Shown: positions 15,710 through 23,779, counted from the first letter of the stretch. The stretch is 47,608 bases of DNA from Clostridiales bacterium (GCA_017509205.1 JAFWQF010000107.1:1-47608); one strand, 5' to 3'. The notes: generated by a model from the sequence alone, not told the origin. Program-made: numbers and translations.

Positions 15710-15976
15710 TCACTCTTCGTCCGCACCGGCGGTGTCCTCGATGATCTCATACATTGAGGAAGCCTCGTCCTTGCGGGGATTTTCGGGGAGTGCCAGGACC
15801 TTGAAACTGACGGCTCCGCCACCGAAAAGAACGGTCACGACATCGCCGATCTTGAGCTTGGTGCCTGCTTTTGCAGGACGTCCGTTAACGCTGACACGGC
15901 CTGCCTGGCAGACGTCATTGGCGACCGTGCGCCTCTTTATTACCCTTGAAAGCTTGAGAAATTTATCGAGTCTCAT
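15710..15976 (-). CDS. rqcP: S4-domain RNA-binding protein, RqcP (YabO/Hsp15 family)
   Basis: Small S4-fold protein of 88 residues. In Bacillus RqcP works with RqcH on stalled 50S subunits, where it helps add alanine tails to unfinished chains (ribosome quality control). Seen: the S4 motif MRLDKFLKLSRVIKRRTVAN, then ACQAG-like CQAGRVSVNGRPAKAG and KIGDVVTVLFGG; an acidic C-terminal tail (IIEDTAGADEE). Its start overlaps the recR stop by one base (ATGA-type junction at 15976), so the two are cotranslated. The gene order recR-rqcP differs from Bacillus, where yabO lies elsewhere next to yabP. Confidence 0.9.
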   Translation of the reverse strand: MRLDKFLKLSRVIKRRTVANDVCQAGRVSVNGRPAKAGTKLKIGDVVTVLFGGGAVSFKVLALPENPRKDEASSMYEIIEDTAGADEE

Positions 15977-16596
15977 CAGTTTTTGTTACCGCCTGCGAGC
16001 GTGACCCTGCCGCGCAGTGCGTTCATGAGGGTAAGGTCATCTGCGTATTCTATGTCAGAACCCATGGGGAGTCCTGAAGCGAGCCTTGTCACGGTTATTC
16101 CGGAAGGCTCCAAAATTCTTGAAAGATAGAGAGCCGTGGCATTGCCTTCTGCATTCTGGTTCGTTGCGATAATGACCTCGGTGATCTCGCTGTGCTCGGC
16201 GAGACGCTTCAAGAGGTCTGAGATCGTCGTGTCCGAGATGCTCTTGTTCTTCATCGGGTCAAAGACACCGTGAAGAACGTGGTACAGGCCGTTATATTCC
16301 CTTGCGCGCTCAAAAGTGGAGACGTCCCTTGGAGTCTCCACAACGAGAAGCGTTGTCTTGTCGCGCTGGGGATCAGAACAGATCGGGCACGGATCCCTGT
16401 CAGTGAAATTCTGACAGCATGAACATCTCTTGGTGCTCGTTCTGGCCGTATTGATGGCATCGGTCAGCTCCTTAGCCTCCGCATCGTCCATGGAGAGGAT
16501 GTGAAAAGCAATGTTCTGAGCCGATTTGCCGCCTATGCCGGGAAGCTTGGACAGACTTGATATAAGGTTCTGAATGGAAGGCGAATATCTTGCCAC
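15976..16596 (-). CDS. recR: Recombination protein RecR
   Basis: Zinc-finger and Toprim protein that with RecO and RecF loads RecA at single-strand gaps. 206 residues, normal length. Seen: helix-hairpin-helix LSKLPGIGGKSAQNIAFH (about 15-33), a zinc finger C-x2-C-x8-C-x2-C (Cys58, 61, 70, 73), Toprim Walker B-like LLVVETPRDVSTFE, and the C-terminal LASGLPMGSDIEYADDLTL, strongly conserved in RecR. Start is GTG at 16594-16596 with AGAGG eight bases before. Part of the dnaX-ybaB-recR operon. Confidence 0.96.
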   Translation of the reverse strand: MARYSPSIQNLISSLSKLPGIGGKSAQNIAFHILSMDDAEAKELTDAINTARTSTKRCSCCQNFTDRDPCPICSDPQRDKTTLLVVETPRDVSTFERAREYNGLYHVLHGVFDPMKNKSISDTTISDLLKRLAEHSEITEVIIATNQNAEGNATALYLSRILEPSGITVTRLASGLPMGSDIEYADDLTLMNALRGRVTLAGGNKN

Positions 16597-16610
16597 TTAG
16601 GAAACCTCTG

Positions 16611-16949
16611 TCAGAAAGGCAGCTGGAGACCGCCTGTGATGGAGCTGATCTTCTCCTGGTTGGTCTTGTCGATCTGCTCGAGAGCCTGGTTTGCAGCTGC
16701 GATGATGAGATCCTGGAGACCTTCGATATCATCGGGATCAACTACTTCCTTGGAGATCTCAACGCTCTTGAGAAGGTGCTTGCCCGTAACCGTTACCTTA
16801 ACGAGTTCGCCGCCTGCAGTGCCTGTGAATTCCATTGCCTGGATCTCGGCCTGAGCCATCTCGATCTGTCTCTGCATTCTCTGAGCCTGTGCGAGCATGT
16901 TGTTCATGTTGCCGCCCATACCCATTCCGCGGAATCCGCCCTTTGCCAT
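16611..16949 (-). CDS. Nucleoid-associated protein, YbaB/EbfC family
   Basis: Dimeric DNA-binding protein of 112 residues. The N-terminus is rich in Gly and Met (GGFRGMGMGGNMNNML), followed by a long helix AQRMQRQIEMAQAEIQAM and the sheet TAGGELVKVTVTGKHLL, then the conserved VVDPDDIEGLQDLIIAAANQA. It sits between dnaX and recR as in most bacteria. Ribosome site AGGAGG before ATG. Function in this setting is thought to be chromosome organisation; no enzymatic role is known. Confidence 0.95.
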   Translation of the reverse strand: MAKGGFRGMGMGGNMNNMLAQAQRMQRQIEMAQAEIQAMEFTGTAGGELVKVTVTGKHLLKSVEISKEVVDPDDIEGLQDLIIAAANQALEQIDKTNQEKISSITGGLQLPF

Positions 16950-16975
16950 ATTAATGTCCTCCTAAAACTGTTGTT

Positions 16976-19204
16976 TTATTCTCCAAAATGAATGTCTGTA
17001 TTGATTCCCTTGCTCTCTGCAAGGTTCTTGAGCTGTTCCATCTTCTGTTCGCTCTCTTTCTCCGCGGCAGTCTTGAGTACCTTTGTGTACTGGCTCTGTG
17101 TGCAGAGGTAGAGGTGGTCAGCGCCCAATTCTTCCTTGATGTTGGAAGAAACCGATCTGAAAGCCGCAACTCCCTTGAGATTTGCCATCAGCTTCTGGTC
17201 AGAATTGTCGAAAACGATGTATACAGAATCGCCGTTTCTCTTGAGTGAAGACTTGTCAAGGATCGAACCGATGTTCGCGTTGTCGGCAGCAATGCTCGAA
17301 ACCATTGATTTCCACCTGACTGCGAAGTCTGCGTCGTCAGTGGAGATGGAAGGCTGACGTACCTGCTGAACGGATACGCGGGGGCGTCCGTCAACGATGA
17401 GGCCGTTCTGTGAAAGCTGCTCTGCGAGCTGTGAAGTGTGAGCAGGTTTCTCAGGCTTCTCGGACTTTTCGGTCTTCTTCTCGGGTTCGTCCTTTTTCTT
17501 GGTAAGATCATCGAAGAAGGAATCCGAAAGACCTGCGAAGATGCCGGTGTTGGAAGTGGGCTCAGGCTTTGTGTGAGTCTCTTCCTTTTTCTCTTCTTCT
17601 TTATCCTTATCTTTAGATTCGTCTGAAGAGGCAAGTCCCATGAAAGAAGTGAATGAAACAGGCGTTTCTTCCTTCTTCTCAGGTTCTTTCTCCTTGGAAG
17701 GTTCCTCTGAAGATGAGGCGAACTGCTTGAAAAATGAGAGCTCAAGGGCAGGGGAGGAAGTCTTGGGTTCTTCCTTTTTCTCCTCTTTTTCTTCCTTGAC
17801 CTCAGGCTTCTTTTCGGGCTCAGTTGCCTTTTCGTCCTTCTTTTCCTTTTCCTCTTCCTCTTCCTTTTCAGGTCCCTTTTCGGAAACTACTGGTGCGGTT
17901 ATAGGCGAGGAAGGCTGTGCCCAGGGAGCCTTGATAACGGGCTTTTCCTTTTTCTTTTCAGATTCTTCTTCCTTCTTCTCAGGCTCGGAAGAGGTCTTGG
18001 ATTCTTCCTTCTTTTCCTCCTTGGGTTCCTCTGCGGGCTTAGCCTTTGCAGGGGCGGAGCTCTGGAGGCTCTCCGGCATCCTGATCGGAGTGACGGGGAG
18101 GTTTGCCTTTCTTCCGCACAGCCTCATGAGCATAATCTCGAAGCTCGTCGGGATGTCGGGAGAACGCCTGAGTTCAGGGTATTCCTTGGAAAGGTAGCTG
18201 ATAAAGCCCGCGAGGGTATCTGCGCTGACCTTGTTTGCGGTCTGGTACATGTCCTTGATCGTCTCTGTCGGGTAGGGCAGATAGATGAGGGGATCCGCAT
18301 GGACCCTGATGATGAGAAGGTCTCTGAAATATGCCGCGAGATCCAGTGTGAAAACGGTCTGGTTCTTGCCTGAATCACGCAGAGCGGCGCAAAGCTCGAC
18401 CAGTTCGCTGAAGTGGCCGTCGATCAGGCAGTTTGCCATCTTGAAGAGGAAAGTGCTGTCAACGGTGCCCGTGATCTGTTCGACCTGCGCAGGCGTGATG
18501 GTTGCTTCTTTATCGGCAGTGACGTGTGAGATCTGATCGAGCAGCGAAAGGGCGTCACGCAGAGCTCCGTCGGAACGGGATGCGATGAGCTTTAACGAAT
18601 CGTCTTCGATCTTTATGCCGACCTTGTCGGATACTTCCCTTAAGCGCTTTACGATGTCATTTACCGGAATTCTCCTGAATTCATAGCGCTGGCATCTGGA
18701 GATGATAGTTGAAGGGATCTTCTCGACCTCGGTTGTCGCGAAAAGGAAGATGACGTGTGCCGGAGGTTCCTCTATGGTCTTGAGAAGAGCGTTGAACGCG
18801 CCCTTTGAGAGCATGTGGACCTCGTCGATGATATAGACTTTGTATTTTGTTCTCGTGGGTGTGAAATTTACTTCGCGCAGGATCGGCCTGATGTCGTCGA
18901 CACCGTTGTTGGAAGCGGCGTCCATCTCGACAACGTCAAGGATGGAACCGTCAAGGATGCCTTTGCAGGTGGGACACTCGTTGCAGGGATTGCCGTTTAC
19001 CGGATGCTCGCAGTTGACTGCTCTTGAAAAGATCTTCGCAATGGTGGTCTTGCCCGTACCGTGCTGGCCGCAGAAAAGGTATGCATGCGCGAGCCTTCCG
19101 CTGATCACCGCCTGGCGGAGTGCGCCGACGGATGCTTTCTGTCCGGTGACATCATCAAAGGTAAGCGGTCTGAATTGCCTGTAGAGCACCACATGTTCTT
19201 CCAT
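16976..19204 (-). CDS. dnaX: DNA polymerase III subunit gamma/tau, with long Lys/Glu-rich linker
   Basis: Clamp-loader ATPase and replisome organiser, 742 residues, longer than usual for Firmicutes (about 560). Seen: Walker A GQHGTGKTT (about 46-54), zinc site Cys65, 74, 77, 80, the DEVHML box, sensor region TIISRCQRYEF, and clamp-loader domain III to about residue 365. Then comes a highly charged linker (about 375-600) made mostly of Lys, Glu, Pro and Ser with repeated KKEE-type blocks, and a folded C-terminal part (about 625-742) ending FGE. Ribosome site AAGGGG. No run of six A that would support a programmed frameshift to gamma was seen. First protein gene after the SRP RNA, as in Bacillus. 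Confidence 0.96.
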   Translation of the reverse strand: MEEHVVLYRQFRPLTFDDVTGQKASVGALRQAVISGRLAHAYLFCGQHGTGKTTIAKIFSRAVNCEHPVNGNPCNECPTCKGILDGSILDVVEMDAASNNGVDDIRPILREVNFTPTRTKYKVYIIDEVHMLSKGAFNALLKTIEEPPAHVIFLFATTEVEKIPSTIISRCQRYEFRRIPVNDIVKRLREVSDKVGIKIEDDSLKLIASRSDGALRDALSLLDQISHVTADKEATITPAQVEQITGTVDSTFLFKMANCLIDGHFSELVELCAALRDSGKNQTVFTLDLAAYFRDLLIIRVHADPLIYLPYPTETIKDMYQTANKVSADTLAGFISYLSKEYPELRRSPDIPTSFEIMLMRLCGRKANLPVTPIRMPESLQSSAPAKAKPAEEPKEEKKEESKTSSEPEKKEEESEKKKEKPVIKAPWAQPSSPITAPVVSEKGPEKEEEEEKEKKDEKATEPEKKPEVKEEKEEKKEEPKTSSPALELSFFKQFASSSEEPSKEKEPEKKEETPVSFTSFMGLASSDESKDKDKEEEKKEETHTKPEPTSNTGIFAGLSDSFFDDLTKKKDEPEKKTEKSEKPEKPAHTSQLAEQLSQNGLIVDGRPRVSVQQVRQPSISTDDADFAVRWKSMVSSIAADNANIGSILDKSSLKRNGDSVYIVFDNSDQKLMANLKGVAAFRSVSSNIKEELGADHLYLCTQSQYTKVLKTAAEKESEQKMEQLKNLAESKGINTDIHFGE

Positions 19205-19221
19205 AAGCCAAGCCCCTTGTG

Positions 19222-19247
19222 CGAATTTTACACAAAAATAAAATTCG
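19222..19247. repeat. AT-rich perfect hairpin between SRP RNA and dnaX
   Basis: Inverted repeat CGAATTTTA (19222-19230) and TAAAATTCG (19239-19247) around an eight-base loop. It begins at the 3' end of the SRP RNA and ends 18 bases before the dnaX start. On the minus strand the loop is TTTTTGTG. It could end or process the RNA, or form part of the dnaX leader. Confidence 0.6.
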
Positions 19248-19385
19248 TCCCGCCCGAACTGCCGCCGGCAAGGCTTCCCCGCGGCGCACGCTGAAATCCG
19301 CTTACTGCTGCTTCCTTCCGGACCTGACAGGGTTCACGGCACAGTGTCGCACGGGACCCTGACCGGCAACAGACCGGACGGGACG
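19246..19385 (-). ncRNA. ffs: Signal recognition particle RNA (4.5S/scRNA)
   Basis: On the minus strand the conserved SRP domain IV core is present: GTCAGGTCCGGAAGGAAGCA with AGCAGTAAGCGG next to it, read from about 19327 down to 19295. The 5' end CGTCCCGTCCGG and the 3' end CGGGCGGGACG pair and set the borders at about 140 bases. The RNA joins Ffh protein to target membrane and secreted proteins. It lies directly before dnaX, a common Firmicutes order. An extended -10 promoter is at 19395-19403, and the T-rich stretch after the closing stem may end transcription. Confidence 0.93.
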
Positions 19386-19394
19386 ACCAGATGA

Positions 19395-19403
19395 ATTATA
19401 ACA
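19395..19403 (-). promoter_or_regulatory. Extended -10 promoter of the SRP RNA
   Basis: Minus strand: TGTTATAAT, an extended -10 (TGnTATAAT), ten bases before the predicted RNA 5' end. I see no good -35 at 16-18 bases, which extended -10 promoters can do without. Confidence 0.65.
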
Positions 19404-19458
19404 TAAAAAGTCAGCGTGCCCTAAAACATATAAAGAGTTATTAGGACAATCTGAAATA

Positions 19459-20700
19459 TCAGCCGTAGCAGTTCCTTACGAACTCCGCAACGTATCCGCC
19501 GATCTGCTGCATGATGGTGTTCGCATGCTCCTCATAAGCTGTTTCGACGTATACGACGAGGCCGATGGGTTCCTCACAGTCGATTATCGCGCAGTCAATG
19601 TACGCGCCCATGTTGGAGTTCTTGCCCTGAACGTGAAGGATTGGCGTATCCTGCGCAAAGGCACCCTTGAACGGGGAGACCGACTCGTTGTAGTACATAT
19701 CGTTGATCATGCGCTGATAGATGTCGGGCGAGTTGATGTAGCCGTTATAAAGGTACTGAATGTAGTTAGTCATGTCATAGCAGGAAGTCCTGCCGCCTGA
19801 CTTATAACGTCTGCTCCTGTAGTCCTGATAAAGGACCGCGTCCTCATAGCTTACATAACCGCTGATCTTGTTGATCTCGGGGCTGATCTTCTTCATTCCG
19901 TCCATCGATTCGATGACGAAGTTGAGAGCGATGCTGTCACTCTTGGAAATGGCGAAATTCAGCGAGTTCCTGTGGAAGAACTGCTTGCCGTATCTGTATG
20001 TGTGACCGATGTAGGATGCGGAGTAAGCACCTTTCGAGTTCTTGTTGTATGTGGATACGCCCGCCAGATCTTGCTTGCCTTTTGAGTACTGGTCGTACCA
20101 GACGAGCTCGATCGGGAGCGCATATGCTCCGGAAGGGAGAACGGGCTCTAAGTTCCTGTAGCCGATGCGGTCACCGTTCTTGAGCGATATGAACTCAAAG
20201 CAGATCCTCATGTAGGTCTGTTCGATGTCGACGGCCCTGACCTTTTCCCTAAGGTTGTCGAGAAGGACGGCACGCTTCTGATAGGTTGCGGTCTGATGCC
20301 AGGTTGCCTTTTTGAAGGTGTAGTTGAGGTTCTCGATGATGGGGTCAGGAGAGTTGTTCTGCTGCTTTGTCGTGGTAGCCTCGGTCTCGCTTGCCGTTGT
20401 CGGCGCGAGGGAAGGAGCGAGGATCGTGGTGGCCTCGGTAGTGGTCTCGGTGGTCGTCGATTCGGTGGTGGTGTGGACCGGACGCCTGTACTCGGAATAT
20501 GTGGTGGTCTCTCTTTTCGCCGCTCCTACGAGTTCAGGGAAGTTCTGCGCGTAGACCTGGCCGTCGTAAGAGACCTTGCGGAAGAACATCAGGATCATTG
20601 TGATGCCGAGTGTTATGAGCACGATAATAAGCGTCCGCCTGCGGCGCGACGAGTGTATTTTCGGTGCTTTTTGCAGAAATGTAGGATTCGGTCTTTTCAT
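19459..20700 (-). CDS. Membrane-anchored beta-lactamase-fold protein, catalytic motifs lost
   Basis: 413 residues. A basic N-terminus and one membrane helix (about 24-42, TLIIVLITLGITMILMFF) anchor it outside the cell; then a Thr/Glu-rich linker (about 66-110, many TTTE repeats) and a domain of about 280 residues. By eye the domain follows the class A beta-lactamase/PBP pattern: a helix where SxxK should be (PSGAYALPIELVWYDQYSKG), a second helix where SDN should be (ISKSDSIALNFVIESMDG), and a strand where KTG should be (HVQGKNSNMGAYIDCAII). In the first the Lys is Tyr; in the third KTG is replaced. I infer a non-catalytic wall-binding or sensory role. Start: ATG 20698-20700, with GTG just before; no ribosome site is visible. 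Confidence 0.8.
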   Translation of the reverse strand: MKRPNPTFLQKAPKIHSSRRRRTLIIVLITLGITMILMFFRKVSYDGQVYAQNFPELVGAAKRETTTYSEYRRPVHTTTESTTTETTTEATTILAPSLAPTTASETEATTTKQQNNSPDPIIENLNYTFKKATWHQTATYQKRAVLLDNLREKVRAVDIEQTYMRICFEFISLKNGDRIGYRNLEPVLPSGAYALPIELVWYDQYSKGKQDLAGVSTYNKNSKGAYSASYIGHTYRYGKQFFHRNSLNFAISKSDSIALNFVIESMDGMKKISPEINKISGYVSYEDAVLYQDYRSRRYKSGGRTSCYDMTNYIQYLYNGYINSPDIYQRMINDMYYNESVSPFKGAFAQDTPILHVQGKNSNMGAYIDCAIIDCEEPIGLVVYVETAYEEHANTIMQQIGGYVAEFVRNCYG

Positions 20701-20841
20701 CACGCAACGATTTTAAATAAAATATAAGGCGTTTTCAACGGCGAAGCCGTGTGAATACCGCGGTGAAACGGATTTTAAGGACAGTAAACACTATATTTTG
20801 GTGATATTACATATTAACGCACTAAATCTTGTGGTTTTTTA

Positions 20842-20870
20842 TTGACAAAAAATCAAGCAAAGGTTAGAAT
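20842..20870 (+). promoter_or_regulatory. Strong promoter of veg
   Basis: Consensus -35 TTGACA (20842-20847), 17-base spacer, -10 TAGAAT (20865-20870). The veg promoter of Bacillus is likewise among the strongest known. The mRNA leader would be about 75 bases. Confidence 0.85.
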
Positions 20871-20951
20871 TGTCCTGTGTTTCAATAATCATTCATTTTT
20901 TATAAAGTTATCTGATTATTCTGACATAATCTCCGAGCGGAGGGTGACCAA

Positions 20952-21218
20952 ATGATTATCAGTTCAGATCTCGAGAAGTGCAGAAGCAAGTTCCAGGATC
21001 TCATCGGCAAGAGAATCGTTTGCAAGACAAACGGCGGACGCAAGAGGATAATCACCTACATCGGCACTGTTGAGCACTGCTATCCGAATGTTTTCACACT
21101 TCTGTGCGAGAACGAGGCAGGCAAGCAGTCTGTAGTTTCTTTCAGCTACATCGATGTTCTCACAAGAACAGTCCGCGTAGGTATCATGCCCGAGAAAGCG
21201 TCTGAAGTCGCTGTCTGA
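20952..21218 (+). CDS. veg: Veg family protein
   Basis: Small SH3-barrel-like protein of 88 residues. The family signature is present: GKRIVCKTNGGRKRIITYIG and FSYIDVLTRTVRV. In Bacillus Veg affects biofilm gene expression through SinR; the molecular role is not settled. Ribosome site CGGAGGGTGACC precedes the ATG. A strong consensus promoter upstream and a terminator downstream mark it as a single, highly transcribed gene. veg next to ispE is a conserved Firmicutes neighbourhood. Confidence 0.95.
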   Translation: MIISSDLEKCRSKFQDLIGKRIVCKTNGGRKRIITYIGTVEHCYPNVFTLLCENEAGKQSVVSFSYIDVLTRTVRVGIMPEKASEVAV

Positions 21219-21253
21219 CAGGCTTGCTTAGAAACAGCTTATGCATCAAATGA

Positions 21254-21290
21254 GTGCCACAGGAACAATAACCTGCGGCGCTTTTCATTT
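21254..21290 (+). terminator. Terminator after veg
   Basis: Stem GTGCCACAGG (21254-21263) with CCTGCGGCGC (21272-21281), one mismatch and one G-U pair, followed by TTTTCATTTT. Confidence 0.75.
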
Positions 21291-21350
21291 TGAGGGCGTA
21301 TAATATATTCAGGGTTAACATAAAAAAGGACAATTAACGGAGTGCCGGAA

Positions 21351-22280
21351 ATGCCGACCGATTCGTACGAGATTACAGCAAATGCAAAGATAAACCTCTT
21401 TCTGAGGGTCAACGGAACATTACCGAACGGTTATCACAGACTGTACACGGTAATGCAGGAGATCGACTGCGCAGACCAGCTTACTATCACGCTGGATTCT
21501 TCGCGCCGCGGATTCAAGATCAACTGCTTCGGCAGGAACGACATCGATCCCGAGAAGAATCTCTGCAAGAAGGCATGTGACCGTTTTTATTCCAATCTCA
21601 AGAAACTCAAGGGAGAAGGATTTACCGCTCCCTATACCGAAATAGACCTCATCAAGAACATTCCTTCCGAGTCCGGAATGGGCGGCGGCAGCTCGGATGC
21701 CGCGGCTGTACTCATTACTCTCCAGGAGCATTTCGGCCAGCCGTTCCCTGAAGAGGAGCTTCTGCGCATAGCGGTCAACGTCGGCGCTGACGTTCCGTTC
21801 TTCCTTTACGGCGCAACGTGCCTTTGCGAGCGCGTTGGCGAGGTCGTCCAGCCCATCGAGAGCCTTTCGGGCCTGGGCGTCCTGATCGGCAAGCCCAAGG
21901 CAGGAGTATCGACTCCCGAATGCTTTGCCTTAATGGATAAGGAAGAGGCTGAGCCTTTTGATGAAAAGGCTTATTCAGATTACATCGAAAGCATCAACTG
22001 TCATTACAGGAACAGTTCGGAAATGCTCGAGAAGATCCTCGCGGGAAAAGAGCTCTTGAAAAACGACCTTGAAGCACCTGCGATAAAGCTCGTTCCGGAG
22101 ATCGAAACGTTGAAGGTCGCATTTACCAATGCAGGTGCGGAATACTGCTGCATGACGGGTTCCGGAAGCGCCGTGTTTGCTCTGTTTGCGAGCAGGGGAG
22201 ATGCCGCTGCCGCAATGGAACAGGTCAAGGACGTTCCTGCCCTTGAAGGCTTCCAGCTTTATCTGTCTGAAACTGTTTAA
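21351..22280 (+). CDS. ispE: 4-diphosphocytidyl-2-C-methyl-D-erythritol kinase
   Basis: GHMP kinase of the methylerythritol phosphate route to isoprenoids; phosphorylates CDP-methylerythritol. About 309 residues. Seen: N-terminal AKINLFLRVNGTLPNGYH, the ATP loop PSESGMGGGSSDAAA, the block NVGADVPFFLYG and the C-terminal MTGSGSAVFALF. I prefer ATG 21351 because GGAG lies eight bases before it; the in-frame GTG at 21342 would overlap that site. The C-terminal region is normal. The stop overlaps the convergent GNAT gene by four bases. Confidence 0.96.
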   Translation: MPTDSYEITANAKINLFLRVNGTLPNGYHRLYTVMQEIDCADQLTITLDSSRRGFKINCFGRNDIDPEKNLCKKACDRFYSNLKKLKGEGFTAPYTEIDLIKNIPSESGMGGGSSDAAAVLITLQEHFGQPFPEEELLRIAVNVGADVPFFLYGATCLCERVGEVVQPIESLSGLGVLIGKPKAGVSTPECFALMDKEEAEPFDEKAYSDYIESINCHYRNSSEMLEKILAGKELLKNDLEAPAIKLVPEIETLKVAFTNAGAEYCCMTGSGSAVFALFASRGDAAAAMEQVKDVPALEGFQLYLSETV

Positions 22281-22807
22281 AGGATTTTCGCGAAAAGCCC
22301 TCTGGGATAGCCTCTTGAATTCTCAACGTCGATAAGCTTAAAACCGCGTGCTCCGTAGAACGCGGTCATCTTCTTGTTTATGGTGGAGCAGTGAAGGAGC
22401 ATCACTTCACAACCGTTTTCCCTTGAATATTCCTCGCTCGCGGTTATGAGCGAAAGGCCCAGACCTGCGCGCCTCTTTCCCTGAATTACCGCGAAACGCG
22501 AAACATATGCGGCCTGCGTGAAGCCGCTCAAAAATCTCTCCGTCTTGGATGAGAAACTGTATCTTACCGGAACGTTCGTAATGCCCGTGGTGATGGTGCC
22601 GATGGCCTCATCGCCGTCAAAGACAGCAGTGCAGCAGTTGTTCCTGATGCGCTCTTCGACAGACTCGAGCGATTCGGTCATCGCTTCGAGCATCATTGTC
22701 GAGATCTCTGATTCCGCGCAGTACGTGAGCATGGCAGTGCGGAGCAGCTGCTGTATGGCAGCCGCATCGCTAATTTTTGCGGTCCTTGTGACAAGATCGC
22801 CGTTCAT
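22277..22807 (-). CDS. GNAT-family N-acetyltransferase
   Basis: Acetyl-CoA-dependent acetyltransferase of 176 residues, substrate unknown. Seen: N-terminal VTRTAKISDAAAIQQLL, the strand AAYVSRFAVIQGKRRAGLG with the acetyl-CoA loop GKRRAGLG, and the C-terminal KMTAFYGARGFKLID. It is the last gene of the arginine operon, 24 bases after argF. An acetylglutamate synthase role (ArgA-like, feeding argB) is possible from position alone but sequence does not show it; the sequence looks like a general GNAT. Confidence 0.88.
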   Translation of the reverse strand: MNGDLVTRTAKISDAAAIQQLLRTAMLTYCAESEISTMMLEAMTESLESVEERIRNNCCTAVFDGDEAIGTITTGITNVPVRYSFSSKTERFLSGFTQAAYVSRFAVIQGKRRAGLGLSLITASEEYSRENGCEVMLLHCSTINKKMTAFYGARGFKLIDVENSRGYPRGLFAKIL

Positions 22808-22831
22808 TATTGCCGTGATATCTCCAATCCT

Positions 22832-23758
22832 TTAGCTGTTGAGATAGCAGTTAACGAGGATGGCCTTGTGAGCGTGAAGCCTGTTCTCAGCCTCATCGAA
22901 AACAACGCTCTGAGGTCCGTCGATGACGTCCTCGGTTACCTCGTAACCCCTGTAAGCGGGCAGGCTGTGGAGGAAGATCGCATCCTTGTGAGCTACGCCC
23001 ATGAGCTTGGAGTTGACCTGATAATCCTTGAAGATCTCAACTCTCTTAGCCTTCTCTGCTTCCTGGCCCATTGATGTCCATGTGTCTGTGTAGATGACGT
23101 CAGCGTCAGCACAAGCCTCGAAAGGATCTGTCGTCATGAGGATCTTGGAGCCCGTGATCTTGGCATCTGCTTCAGCCTGCTTTACATACTTTTCAGGGCA
23201 TGTGTAGTCAGCGGGTGAGCCGATCGCAACGTCCATTCCTGCCTTTGCGCAGGCCTGGAGAAGTGAGTTTGCGACGTTGTTTCCGTCACCGACGTAAGCG
23301 AGCTTGAGGCCCTTGAGAGCGCCCTTGTGCTCCTTGATGGTGAGGAGGTCAGCGAGCATCTGGGTAGGATGCTGATCGTCGGTAAGGCCGTTGATTACGG
23401 GGATCGAACCGAACCTTGCGAGGTCTACGACGTCCTGATGCTTGAAGGTTCTGATCATGATGCCGTCGAGCATGCCGGAAAGGACGTGAGCCGTATCGTA
23501 GATGGTCTCGCCCCTGCCGATCTGGATGTCGTTATTGGAAAGGAAGAGAGCCATACCTCCGAGCTGGTACATGCCAACCTCAAAAGAGACCCTTGTTCTT
23601 GTGGATGACTTTGTGAAGATCATGCCGAGCGTCTTGCCGTCGAGATAGTGATGCTTGATGCCCTTCTTGGTCTTGTCCTTCATGTCTGCGGCGATGTTAA
23701 GGAGGTAATCGAGCTCCTCAATGCCAACGTCTTCGTGAAAATCTATATAGTGCTTCAT
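22832..23758 (-). CDS. argF: Ornithine carbamoyltransferase
   Basis: Makes citrulline from ornithine and carbamoyl phosphate. 308 residues, usual length. Seen: carbamoyl phosphate loop SSTRTRVSFE, HPTQMLADL, and the ornithine site DTWTSMGQE. The usual HCLP loop reads HSLPAYRG: the Cys often found next to the ornithine nitrogen is Ser here. Ribosome site AAGGAG before ATG. Fourth gene of argC-argB-argD-argF. The order and the ArgR-box at the head of the operon indicate a biosynthetic rather than catabolic enzyme. Confidence 0.95.
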   Translation of the reverse strand: MKHYIDFHEDVGIEELDYLLNIAADMKDKTKKGIKHHYLDGKTLGMIFTKSSTRTRVSFEVGMYQLGGMALFLSNNDIQIGRGETIYDTAHVLSGMLDGIMIRTFKHQDVVDLARFGSIPVINGLTDDQHPTQMLADLLTIKEHKGALKGLKLAYVGDGNNVANSLLQACAKAGMDVAIGSPADYTCPEKYVKQAEADAKITGSKILMTTDPFEACADADVIYTDTWTSMGQEAEKAKRVEIFKDYQVNSKLMGVAHKDAIFLHSLPAYRGYEVTEDVIDGPQSVVFDEAENRLHAHKAILVNCYLNS

Positions 23759-23779
23759 GGTTCCATACTCCTTAATGCT

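Noticed and set aside
17640..18197. Plus-strand ORF of 185 residues opposite dnaX, very rich in Ser and Phe
   Set aside because: It is the mirror of the Lys/Glu-rich linker codons (AAG/GAG read as CTT/CTC and TTC); no ribosome site.
16976..19204. Programmed frameshift in dnaX giving a short gamma form
   Set aside because: I saw no A-AAA-AAG type heptamer in the coding strand; runs in the Lys-rich linker reach only five A.
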